Positions 1 through 5,630 of a stretch of DNA of 6,605 nt are shown here, one piece after another (the first letter of the stretch is position 1; every line of letters begins with the position of its first letter). Made by a program: the position numbers and the translations under genes. Source of the stretch: 66-474 sp036279975 (GTDB lineage: Bacteria > Pseudomonadota > Gammaproteobacteria > Xanthomonadales > Rhodanobacteraceae); assembly GCA_036279975.1 (NCBI GenBank), contig DASURP010000027.1, positions 1 through 6,605 on the forward strand, read 5' to 3'. Under the pieces are notes generated by a model, which was given only the letters and a program-made list of their open reading frames with translations, ran no database searches and was not told the DNA's origin.

Positions 1-1093
1 TGCCAAGGGTCGGATAGTCGGTGTAGCCGGTCGCACCGCCGCCATAAAACGCAGCCGGATTCGGCTCGTTGAGCGGCGCACCGTGGCGGAATCGCTCTAG
101 AAAGTCCGGGTTGGCCAAGGCCCAGCGCGCGACCACCTCGGCATCGGCAAGGCCCGCAGCCACGTCGGCACCCAGCATCTCGAGCGGCCGGTTCGCGCGG
201 TTGACCAGCAGCGCGTTCGGCCACAGGTGGCGCAGGTCGCGCAGCAGCGCATCGTTGTCGGCGTGCACGATGCTGACGTACGCGAGTCCGAGTTCAGCCA
301 AGCCAGCCATGAGGTAACGATACAAGTCCGGGCCCTCGGGTCCCTCGTCGAGGCCGCCCAACGGCACCCCGGGCGAAAGGCGAATGCCGGTACGTTCGGC
401 GCCGATGCGGCCGGCGATCGCCGCCGCCACTTCGAGTGCAAAGCGCGAGCGCGCCTCGATGGAACCGCCATAACCGTCGGTGCGGTGATTGGCGTTGGGG
501 GCGAGGAATTGATGGATCAGGTAACCGTTGGCGCCGTGGATTTCCACGCCATCCGCCCCGGCGTCGATTGCGCGCTCGGCAGCGCCGGCGAAATCTTGCA
601 CCGTCGCGCGGATTTCGTCTAAGGACAGTGCGCGCGGGGTCGGAATGTCCTGCTGGCCGGCGACCGTGAACATCGGCTGGCCCGGTGCAATCGCCGACGG
701 AGCCACCGGTTGGCGATGGTGCGGCGTGTTGTCGGGGTGCGACATGCGACCGGTGTGCATCAACTGGATGAACAGGTGCGCGTGCCGCGCGTGCACGGCC
801 TGCGTGACCTTCCGCCAAGCGGCCACCTGTGCGTCGGTATGGATACCGGGCGTGTTGAGATAGCCCTGCCCGTCAGCTGAGGGTTGAGTCCCTTCGCTGA
901 TCAGCAACCCGAACGACGCGCGCTGTGCGTAATACTCGGCGGCGAGCGGACTGGGAGTACCGTCCGGGTTGGCGCGGCTGCGTGTCATGGGCGCCATCAC
1001 GAGGCGATGCGGAAGCTGCATCTTGCCGATCGCAATCGGGCTCAAGATGCTCGGCTTGGTGGTTTGGGCGGCTTGAATGGCCATTGTGTTCAT
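1..1093 (-). CDS. Old Yellow Enzyme family alkene reductase (NemA/XenB-like), 3' end cut by the window edge
   Basis: FMN-dependent, NAD(P)H-using cytoplasmic ene-reductase. The family reduces activated C=C bonds (enals, enones, maleimides) and often nitro compounds. The frame is open from the ATG to the left edge, 364 codons, so only the last few residues can be missing (family about 360-370 aa); the visible end GYTDYPTLG is the usual C-terminus. Motifs: VMAPMTRSRA with the flavin-tuning Thr37; QLMHTGR near 109-115; HGANGYL at 186-192, giving the substrate-binding pair His186/Asn189 and proton donor Tyr191; then NHRTDGYGGSIEARSRF. The FMN-phosphate end is atypical: the family's NGG loop is NRAN (298-301) and the usual GR is Ala322-Arg323. 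The start at 1093 is chosen because GGAG lies 7 nt upstream; an ATG at 1084 is the alternative. It is divergent from a LysR gene, its likely regulator. The family is certain; the substrate is not known. Confidence 0.95.
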   Translation of the reverse strand, partial: MNTMAIQAAQTTKPSILSPIAIGKMQLPHRLVMAPMTRSRANPDGTPSPLAAEYYAQRASFGLLISEGTQPSADGQGYLNTPGIHTDAQVAAWRKVTQAVHARHAHLFIQLMHTGRMSHPDNTPHHRQPVAPSAIAPGQPMFTVAGQQDIPTPRALSLDEIRATVQDFAGAAERAIDAGADGVEIHGANGYLIHQFLAPNANHRTDGYGGSIEARSRFALEVAAAIAGRIGAERTGIRLSPGVPLGGLDEGPEGPDLYRYLMAGLAELGLAYVSIVHADNDALLRDLRHLWPNALLVNRANRPLEMLGADVAAGLADAEVVARWALANPDFLERFRHGAPLNEPNPAAFYGGGATGYTDYPTLG

Positions 1094-1100
1094 GACTCGG

Positions 1101-1104
1101 CTCC
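1101..1104 (-). promoter_or_regulatory. Ribosome binding site of the alkene reductase
   Basis: GGAG on the minus strand, 7 nt before the ATG at 1093. It favours that start over the in-frame ATG three codons later (1084). Confidence 0.7.
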
Positions 1105-1119
1105 AGGTTTGTGGAAGTG

Positions 1120-1133
1120 GTTGCGGTCGCAAC
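1120..1133. promoter_or_regulatory. Palindrome in the divergent control region, candidate operator
   Basis: GTTGCG-GT-CGCAAC is a perfect 6-bp inverted repeat around 2 bp. It lies 27 bp upstream of the reductase start, where a regulator could affect reductase transcription. It does not fit the usual LysR T-N11-A spacing, so assignment to the adjacent LysR protein is inference. Confidence 0.35.
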
Positions 1134-1154
1134 GTTTGGAGCGCTGCGCCCGTG

Positions 1155-1166
1155 GACAGCACTGTC
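1155..1166. promoter_or_regulatory. Second palindrome in the divergent control region, candidate operator
   Basis: GACAG-CA-CTGTC is a perfect 5-bp inverted repeat with the same 2-bp spacing as the palindrome at 1120-1133. Its centre is 34 bp away, close to three helical turns. It sits just upstream of a possible promoter for the LysR gene. LysR regulators often bind two sites between divergent genes and repress themselves, so the placement fits, but the sequence is short enough to arise by chance. Confidence 0.3.
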
Positions 1167-1170
1167 GCTG

Positions 1171-1199
1171 TTCCCAACCTGATGCGTAAGCCATAAACT
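1171..1199 (+). promoter_or_regulatory. Weak candidate promoter for the LysR gene
   Basis: TTCCCA (1171-1176) and TAAACT (1194-1199) are separated by 17 bp; each matches the sigma-70 consensus at 4 of 6 positions. Transcription would begin near 1206, which rules out the ATG at 1204 and fits the ATG at 1231. Evidence is weak on sequence alone. Confidence 0.25.
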
Positions 1200-1230
1200 T
1201 TGGATGAGCAGTCCCATATTTGGTACGCCC

Positions 1231-2115
1231 ATGGATTTGTCCGCGTTGGCCGATTTTCATCGCGTTGTCGCCGCCGGAAGCCTCGGCAAGGCGAGTCGCG
1301 CAAGCGACAGGCCCAAGGCCACGCTGTCCCGCCACGTCCGTGACCTCGAGGAATCGCTTGGCGTGCGGCTGGTCGAACGCGGCGCGCGCGCCCTGCAACT
1401 CACCGCCGAAGGCCAGGCGTTGTTCGACCGCACGCGCGGCTTGCTGTCGGACATCGAGGACGCGGGACGCGACCTGTCGGCGGCCGGCGAACGACTACAC
1501 GGATGGCTTCGAATCAGCGCACCCGTAGTGTTCACGAACCTGTGGGGCGGACGGCTGGCAGCCGAGTTCGTGGCGCGCTATCCCGGCGTGCAGGTGGGCC
1601 TGGTCGCAAGCGATGTGCAAGTGGATCTTGTCGAGGAAGGGTTCGACGTCGCCATCCGTATCAATCCGTATCCCACCAGCGCATTGGTAGGGCGTTGTTT
1701 CGCCCGTGACACCATGCTGGTGGTCGCGCCGTCGTCCATGCATGTTCCCGCGCTCGATCGCCAGAACGATCCACCGGTCGTGCCAGCCGTCGCAGTCGCA
1801 CGCAGTCCGTCAGGTACCGAGCCTTGGCGCTTCAATTCAGCGGGACGCGACTGCAGCCTGATCCCCGACTACCGGCTACACCTGTCCACGCTGGATGCAG
1901 GACGTGCAGCGGTATTGGCGGGCGCCGGGGCGGCTCTGTTGCCGCGCTCACTGACACGTGCCGACGTCATGGAAGGTCGCATGGTGGCATTGGGCGAATA
2001 TACGGCGCGTCCCGTCGAGCTATGGGTGCTGCACACCTCCCGGCGTCTGGTCAGGCCCAAAGTGTCCGCTTTCGTGGCGTTTTTAGCCGAGAGCTTCCCG
2101 ACGCACGAACTTTAG
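1231..2115 (+). CDS. LysR-family transcriptional regulator
   Basis: DNA-binding regulator of 294 aa, within the family's usual 290-310. Residues 1-60 form the winged helix-turn-helix, with the conserved pattern F-x-x-V-x-x-x-GS (F9, V12, G16, S17), the recognition-helix stretch TLSRHVRDLEESLGVRL (31-47) and LTAEGQ after it. The effector domain opens with GWLRISAPVVF and continues through FVARYPGVQVGL and VDLVEEGFDVAIRI, which resembles the CrgA/DmlR branch of the family; the branch is inferred from motifs. The start at 1231 gives the standard N-terminus (MDLSALADFHRVV); an in-frame ATG at 1204 adds nine residues (MSSPIFGTP) and has no better ribosome site. Neither start has a good Shine-Dalgarno. 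Divergence from the ene-reductase gene suggests it controls that gene, probably responding to an electrophile or the reductase's substrate; the ligand is unknown. Confidence 0.93.
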   Translation: MDLSALADFHRVVAAGSLGKASRASDRPKATLSRHVRDLEESLGVRLVERGARALQLTAEGQALFDRTRGLLSDIEDAGRDLSAAGERLHGWLRISAPVVFTNLWGGRLAAEFVARYPGVQVGLVASDVQVDLVEEGFDVAIRINPYPTSALVGRCFARDTMLVVAPSSMHVPALDRQNDPPVVPAVAVARSPSGTEPWRFNSAGRDCSLIPDYRLHLSTLDAGRAAVLAGAGAALLPRSLTRADVMEGRMVALGEYTARPVELWVLHTSRRLVRPKVSAFVAFLAESFPTHEL

Positions 2116-2151
2116 ATCGACTGCAACGTGCATGTCTTGGACAAACACCAT

Positions 2152-2172
2152 AGTGCTGCGATTGATCGCACT
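2152..2172. other. Short inverted repeat in the convergent gap, not a proven terminator
   Basis: TGCGAT-TG-ATCGCA (2157-2170) is a perfect inverted repeat, and AGTGC/GCACT (2152-2156 and 2168-2172) offers an alternative pairing. It lies about 40 nt after the LysR stop in the 177-bp gap between two convergent genes. No T-run follows on either strand, so it lacks the signature of an intrinsic terminator. Apart from this I see nothing recognisable in 2116-2292. Confidence 0.25.
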
Positions 2173-2292
2173 GCGGAATGTCGCGACGACAGTCGGCAGA
2201 TCGAGTGTCACGTTTCACCACTCACGAACGGCTGCTTTCTGAAGCGCTCAACGTCCACAATGGGCCGATTCGCGCCGTCGTCCCGGGCCGGG

Positions 2293-3249
2293 TCAGTCTG
2301 CGCGGGTGTGCAGAGCTACGCCCGGATCGTCGAGGCACACGGAGTTGACGCCGGTGTCGAGGAGTTGGGCCAACGCATCACGGCCAGGCATGGTCAGTCC
2401 CCAGGTGGCGGCGAGCAGTCCGCGCTCGGCAAGTGCACGCACGCGTTCGGCGGTGCAGTCGCCCTCGACCATGAACCACGCGCCGCCGCCGGCCTTGGCG
2501 ACTGCTTCGGGATAGCCGCCGGGCTGCCTTGGGTCGAGTCCAGCAAGCCAGGCGGCCTTGCCGCTGGCGTACTGCTTGCGCAATAACGACAGTTCGGCGG
2601 CGTCGGGTGGATCGTCTTCCGGCGGTGGTTGGCCGGGTTCGAACCAGCTGAGCGGCGCGGTGGTGTGCCATGTCGACAACTCCGGGCACTGTTGTCTTGC
2701 GGCGACCAGTGCGCCCCAGTCGAACGAACACAGGGTGGCGCGAGCGACGAAGTCTTCTTCGCGCACGATGTCCAGGGTCGCGGCAAGCAGGTCGCGCCAG
2801 GGTTGCCGTGCGGCGTCCGGCATCGGGGTCTTGATTTCGATGATCAACCGGAAGCGTCGTGATCGCGCTTTCACCAACCGGATCACGTCGCGCAGCAGGG
2901 GAACGCGCTGGTCGGGTGCCGGCACGATGCGCGGGTGTCGGCGGGCGTAATCGCTGCCGGGCCTGGGCCTGCTGATGTCGTAGCGCTGCAATTCGGCAAA
3001 GGTGAGATCGGCGATGCGCGGGCGCTGGTTGGCGTCGACCCATGCGCCTTGTGCGTCGCGGCAATAGCCGGGGTTCAAGGCATCGTCGTGATGCACGACG
3101 ACCTCGCCATCGCGGGTCAAGTGTACGTCGAGCTCGGCGCCATCGGCGCCAACTTCGATGGCGTGCGCGAACGCCGCCAACGTGTTCTCGATGCGCAGGG
3201 CAGCACCACCCCGATGGGCGATCACTTGCAGGTAACGGGTGCCGGCCAT
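2293..3249 (-). CDS. Glycerophosphodiester phosphodiesterase family protein (UgpQ/GlpQ-like)
   Basis: Hydrolyses glycerophosphodiesters to glycerol 3-phosphate and an alcohol, in phospholipid turnover or phosphate scavenging. The 318-aa protein has the family signature at its N-terminus: HRGG (His12, Arg13), ENT (21-23, where the family usually has PENT; here IENT), AELDVHLTRDGEVVVHHD with metal ligands Glu39/Asp41 and catalytic His54, and the metal-binding Glu138 in LIIEIK. The C-terminal end (GVNSVCLDDPGVAL) corresponds to the last barrel strand. No signal peptide is visible, so it is probably cytoplasmic like UgpQ. The ATG at 3249 is the only ATG possible upstream, because in this same frame the stop codon of the S-formylglutathione hydrolase lies five codons before it. 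The Shine-Dalgarno is weak (GGAT about 9 nt away), so translation may depend on ribosomes finishing the upstream gene. Its role beside the formaldehyde genes is unclear; co-transcription is inferred. Confidence 0.93.
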   Translation of the reverse strand: MAGTRYLQVIAHRGGAALRIENTLAAFAHAIEVGADGAELDVHLTRDGEVVVHHDDALNPGYCRDAQGAWVDANQRPRIADLTFAELQRYDISRPRPGSDYARRHPRIVPAPDQRVPLLRDVIRLVKARSRRFRLIIEIKTPMPDAARQPWRDLLAATLDIVREEDFVARATLCSFDWGALVAARQQCPELSTWHTTAPLSWFEPGQPPPEDDPPDAAELSLLRKQYASGKAAWLAGLDPRQPGGYPEAVAKAGGGAWFMVEGDCTAERVRALAERGLLAATWGLTMPGRDALAQLLDTGVNSVCLDDPGVALHTRAD

Positions 3250-3264
3250 GCGCGCAGATCCGCG

Positions 3265-4179
3265 TCAGGAGTCGCTGGATCCCGGCGTGCGCCGGGACGG
3301 CGCGTGCCGGGATCGATCGGAAGTGTCGTGGCGTGGGGCACACAACACTGCGGCATGATGCCGAAGGTGGTCTTCGATGAAGCTCTGCACGAACCAGTAG
3401 CTGTGGTCGTAATTCGGGTGCATGCGCAGCTGCAGCGGCTGCCCGGTGTCCGCGCAGGCCTGCTGCAGGAGGTCAGGGCGCAATTGTTCCTTGAGGTAGG
3501 GATCGTCCTCGCCCTGGTCGACGAGGATCGTGCCCGGAAAGCGCGCACCCGTGCGCAGCAGTTCGCAGGTGTCGTGGCGCTTCCACTCCTCGCGGTCGGG
3601 TCCAAGGTACATGGCCATGATCCGGCGCTCGCCCCAGGGCACGCGGGTCGGCGCGCAGATCGGCGACAGCGCCGAAAGAGAGCGGTATCTGCCCGGATGA
3701 CGCAGCGCCAGCGTCAGTGCGCCGTGGCCACCCATCGAATGGCCCATCATGCCGCAGCGCGCGAAGTCGGCCGGGGAGTTTTCCGCGATTACGGCCGGCA
3801 ATTCTTCCGTGACCCAGGCTTCCATCCGGAAGCGGGATGACCACGGCGGTTCGGTGGCGTCGACGTAGAAGCTCGCGCCTTCGCCGACTTCCCAGTCACC
3901 GGTGGCACCTTCGATGCCGGTGTCGCGCGGGCTGGTATCCGGTGCGACCAGCATCAGGCCGAGTTCGGCGGCCACGCGCTGCGCGCCGCACTTGATCGGG
4001 AAGGTTTCCTCGGTGCAGGTGAGGCCCGCCAGGTAAAACAATACCGGTACCTTGCCGTGCGCGGCTTGCGGCGGCGTGTACACCGAGAATTTCATCGGCC
4101 CTGCGCAGGCTTTCGATTCGTGGCGATAGAAACCCTGGGTGCCACCGAAGCAGTGTTGTGCGCTGATGGTTTCGATCAT
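3265..4179 (-). CDS. fghA: S-formylglutathione hydrolase
   Basis: Serine esterase that hydrolyses S-formylglutathione to formate and glutathione, the second enzymatic step of glutathione-dependent formaldehyde detoxification, in the cytoplasm. It is an alpha/beta-hydrolase with the esterase D signature: LFYLAGLTCTEETF (47-60), nucleophile Ser148 in GHSMGGHGAL, Asp226 in DQGEDDPYL and His259 in NYDHSYWF. AGGAG lies 9 nt before the ATG at 4179, a good ribosome site. The predicted length is 304 aa against a usual 275-285. The family-like sequence ends near residue 279 (FIEDHLRHHAAVL), and the last ~25 residues (Arg/Ser/Pro-rich, ending PSRRTPGSSDS) are encoded mostly by a hairpin repeat at 3278-3314, so the tail looks acquired. 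It lies downstream of the dehydrogenase of the same pathway, separated by 233 bp of mostly repeat sequence. The symbol frmB is used for the E. coli homologue. Confidence 0.96.
   Translation of the reverse strand: MIETISAQHCFGGTQGFYRHESKACAGPMKFSVYTPPQAAHGKVPVLFYLAGLTCTEETFPIKCGAQRVAAELGLMLVAPDTSPRDTGIEGATGDWEVGEGASFYVDATEPPWSSRFRMEAWVTEELPAVIAENSPADFARCGMMGHSMGGHGALTLALRHPGRYRSLSALSPICAPTRVPWGERRIMAMYLGPDREEWKRHDTCELLRTGARFPGTILVDQGEDDPYLKEQLRPDLLQQACADTGQPLQLRMHPNYDHSYWFVQSFIEDHLRHHAAVLCAPRHDTSDRSRHAPSRRTPGSSDS
3278..3314. repeat. Hairpin repeat in the 3' end of the S-formylglutathione hydrolase gene
   Basis: Perfect 9-bp arms GATCCCGGC (3278-3286) and GCCGGGATC (3306-3314) enclose a second stem, GCGCC (3289-3293) with GGCGC (3299-3303), around a 5-nt loop. 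An alternative nested hairpin is CCCGGCG-TG-CGCCGGG (3281-3296). The preceding CGCTGGAT (3273-3280) matches the edge of the right-hand repeat at 4306-4313, suggesting a related or degenerate member of that family. It encodes about residues 289-301 of the hydrolase. No T-run follows on the minus strand, so it is not an evident terminator. Confidence 0.65.
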
Positions 4180-4228
4180 TCGGTACGGCTCCTGTTTGGG
4201 CCCCGGGCACCGCCGCGACTTTCAATCT

Positions 4229-4280
4229 TCGTCATTCCGGGGCCATCGCGGGCTTCATTGGCGATGGAACCCGGAATCCA
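4229..4280 (+). repeat. Dispersed hairpin repeat, left copy of an inverted pair
   Basis: This 52-nt element begins TCGTCATTCCGGGGCC and ends GGAACCCGGAATCCA. It folds on itself: the outer stem is ATTCCGGG with CCCGGAAT, the inner stem CCATCGC with GCGATGG, and the loop is 11 nt. The first 16 and last 15 bases are identical to those of the copy at 4309-4358 read on the other strand. Such GTCATTCC...GGAATCCA repeats resemble dispersed elements common in proteobacterial genomes; the exact family name is not determined here. Confidence 0.8.
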
Positions 4281-4308
4281 TTTTCCAGTTTCGAGAAGGG
4301 AGAAGCGC

Positions 4309-4358
4309 TGGATTCCGGGTTCCGCCCGCCAACAGCGCGGGCGGCCCCGGAATGACGA
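4309..4358 (-). repeat. Dispersed hairpin repeat, right copy of an inverted pair
   Basis: A 50-nt element, inverted relative to the copy at 4229-4280, with a 28-bp spacer between them. The outer stem is the same, but the inner stem differs in sequence (CCGCCCGC with GCGGGCGG, 7-nt loop) while remaining fully paired. Together the two copies fill 130 of the 233 bp between the dehydrogenase and hydrolase genes. Any transcript joining those genes carries both hairpins, or one long imperfect duplex between the copies. Confidence 0.8.
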
Positions 4359-4390
4359 TGTTTCTTGTATTGTTCGCCGCACGTCGCAGT

Positions 4391-4405
4391 GATCCGGAGC
4401 GGATC
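4391..4405. other. Small hairpin just after the adhC stop codon
   Basis: GATCCG-GAG-CGGATC is a perfect 6-bp stem with a 3-nt loop, 7 nt beyond the dehydrogenase stop. On the minus strand it is followed by ACTGCGACG, not a T-run, so full termination is unlikely; it could slow polymerase or protect the 3' end of a processed adhC message. Function is inference. Confidence 0.4.
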
Positions 4406-4412
4406 GGGCAAG

Positions 4413-5522
4413 TCAATAATCCACCACGCTGCGGATCGACTCGCCTTTGTGCATCATTTCGAAGCCCTTGTTGATGTCTTCGAGTTTCAGGTGATGGGTG
4501 ATCATCGGGTCGATTTCGATCAGGCCCTGCATGTACCAGTCGACGACCTTGGGCACGTCGGTGCGCCCGCGCATGCCGCCGAAGGCGGTGCCGATCCAGC
4601 GCCGTCCGGTGACGAGCTGGAACGGGCGCGTGGAGATTTCCTGTCCCGTGCCGGCGACGCCGATGATGCAGGCCACGCCCCAGCCCTTGTGGCAGCATTC
4701 CAGTGCCTGCCGCATTACCTCGACGTTGCCGATGCACTCGAAGGAATAATCCGTGCCACCCCCGGTCAGCGACACCAGGTATGGCACCAGGTCGCCTTCG
4801 ATTTCGCCCACGTTGACGAAGTGCGTCATGCCGAACCGCTCGGCCAGCGCCCGGTGCCGGTCGTGGCGATCGACGCCGACGATCATCGAGGCGCCGGCCA
4901 AGCGCGCACCCTGCACCACGTTGAGTCCGATGCCGCCCAAGCCGAACACCACCACTTTCGATCCCGGCTCGACCTTCGCGGTGTTGATGACCGCACCGAT
5001 GCCGGTGGACACGCCGCAACCGATGTAGCAGACCTTGTCGAAGGGCGCATCCTCGCGGATCTTCGCCACTGCGATTTCAGGCAACACGGTGTACTCGGCG
5101 AAGGTCGAGGTGCCCATGTAGTGGTGGATCATCTCGCCGCCCGATGAGAAACGGCTGCTGCCGTCGGGCATCAGACCCTTGCCCTGCGTCTCGCGGATTG
5201 CCTGACAGAGGTTGGTCTTCGGGTTCAGGCAGTACTCGCACTCGCGGCATTCGGGCGTGTACAGCGGGATCACGTGGTCGCCCTGCTTGAGCGATTTCAC
5301 GCCCGCACCCACCTCCACGACGATGCCGGCACCTTCGTGACCGAGGATCGCCGGGAACAGGCCTTCCGGATCGGCGCCCGACAGGGTGTAGGCGTCGGTG
5401 TGGCAGATGCCGGTGGCCTTCAACTGCACCAGCACCTCGCCCGCGTGCGGGCCTTCCAGATCGACGGTTTCGACGGTGAGTGGCGCGCCGGCCTGGTGCG
5501 CGACGGCGGCTTTCACTTTCAT
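4413..5522 (-). CDS. adhC: S-(hydroxymethyl)glutathione dehydrogenase / class III alcohol dehydrogenase
   Basis: Oxidises S-(hydroxymethyl)glutathione, the spontaneous adduct of formaldehyde and glutathione, to S-formylglutathione with NAD+. The family also reduces S-nitrosoglutathione. Cytoplasmic zinc enzyme of 369 aa, a normal length. Catalytic zinc ligands: Cys40 (GICHTDAYTLSG), His62/Glu63 (GHEGAG) and Cys169 (GCGVSTGIGAV). Structural zinc: Cys92, Cys95, Cys98 and Cys106. The NAD-binding Rossmann motif is GLGGIG (194-199), with Asp218 as the ribose-binding acid. Class III hallmarks are TQGKGLMPDGSSRF and HYMGTSTFAEYTV. The start at 5522 (MKVKAAVAHQAG) is the family's N-terminus and has GGAG 7 nt upstream; the longer frame from 5612 adds 30 unrelated residues read through a repeat. 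It is the first gene of a likely unit with the hydrolase and phosphodiesterase; its own candidate promoter lies just upstream. The equivalent E. coli symbol is frmA. No FrmR-type regulator gene is in the window. Confidence 0.97.
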   Translation of the reverse strand: MKVKAAVAHQAGAPLTVETVDLEGPHAGEVLVQLKATGICHTDAYTLSGADPEGLFPAILGHEGAGIVVEVGAGVKSLKQGDHVIPLYTPECRECEYCLNPKTNLCQAIRETQGKGLMPDGSSRFSSGGEMIHHYMGTSTFAEYTVLPEIAVAKIREDAPFDKVCYIGCGVSTGIGAVINTAKVEPGSKVVVFGLGGIGLNVVQGARLAGASMIVGVDRHDRHRALAERFGMTHFVNVGEIEGDLVPYLVSLTGGGTDYSFECIGNVEVMRQALECCHKGWGVACIIGVAGTGQEISTRPFQLVTGRRWIGTAFGGMRGRTDVPKVVDWYMQGLIEIDPMITHHLKLEDINKGFEMMHKGESIRSVVDY

Positions 5523-5529
5523 GCGGTGG

Positions 5530-5533
5530 CTCC
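5530..5533 (-). promoter_or_regulatory. Ribosome binding site that fixes the adhC start
   Basis: GGAG on the minus strand, 7 nt before the ATG at 5522. It supports this start over the upstream in-frame ATG at 5612, whose extra 30 residues do not resemble the family. Confidence 0.7.
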
Positions 5534-5549
5534 ATGCGAACGTATTGGC

Positions 5550-5579
5550 ATTGTAGGAGCGCGCTTGCGCGCGATCCAA
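5550..5579 (-). promoter_or_regulatory. Candidate sigma-70 promoter of adhC, with a REP hairpin as spacer
   Basis: On the minus strand TTGGAT (5579-5574) and TACAAT (5555-5550) are separated by 18 bp. The -10 matches consensus at 5 of 6 positions and the -35 at 3 of 6 (TTG). Transcription would start near 5543, about 20 nt before the adhC ATG. The spacer contains the GCGCGC-AA-GCGCGC hairpin of the REP-like element, and part of the -10 is the REP foot. Confidence 0.5.
5552..5574 (+). repeat. REP-like element with GTAG foot and GC hairpin
   Basis: TGTAGGAGC followed by a perfect hairpin, GCGCGC-TT-GCGCGC (5559-5572), then GA. The layout (GTAG foot, short purine link, GC-rich hairpin) is that of REP elements of Pseudomonas and Stenotrophomonas, including the GTAG-footed class associated with REP-associated tyrosine transposases. 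No such transposase gene is in the window. Assignment is from the motif only. Confidence 0.7.
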
Positions 5580-5609
5580 GGCACCGTCCCTGGTCAGGCG
5601 CACCGTGGT

Positions 5610-5630
5610 CACCTGCAGGCAGCCTCCTAC
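5610..5630 (-). repeat. Second, degenerate GTAGGAG element in inverted orientation
   Basis: On the minus strand GTAGGAGG (5630-5623) is followed by CTGC-CT-GCAG, a weak hairpin. With the element at 5552 it makes an inverted GTAGGAG...CTCCTAC pair about 80 bp across, the usual paired arrangement of REPs. The TAG of the foot (5629-5627) is the stop codon of the RF3 gene. The second hairpin is short, so the element may be decayed or coincidental. Confidence 0.4.

Noticed and set aside
294..818. Minus-strand frame of 174 codons inside the ene-reductase gene
   Set aside because: It is out of frame with the clear Old Yellow Enzyme sequence, is Arg/His-rich and has no domain features.
2935..3840. 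Long plus-strand open frame (301 codons) opposite the phosphodiesterase and hydrolase genes
   Set aside because: It lies antisense to two well-supported genes and has no recognisable motifs. Long shadow frames are expected in GC-rich DNA.
4229..4358. CRISPR array or a complete insertion sequence
   Set aside because: There are only two copies, in inverted orientation, with no regular spacers, no transposase gene and no visible target-site duplication next to the pair.
4176..4382. A 68-residue minus-strand reading frame between adhC and fghA, and longer plus-strand frames over the same area
   Set aside because: They read through the hairpin repeats, giving peptides such as FRGRPR and PGMTK that are typical of translated dispersed repeats. 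None has a supported start or resembles a protein family.
4391..4405. Intrinsic terminator after adhC
   Set aside because: The hairpin is short and has no T-run on the minus strand, so it was kept only as a hairpin of unknown role.
5523..5612. N-terminal extension of adhC by 30 residues from the ATG at 5612
   Set aside because: The extension is read through the REP-like region and is unlike the family, while the ATG at 5522 has a ribosome site and gives the standard N-terminus.
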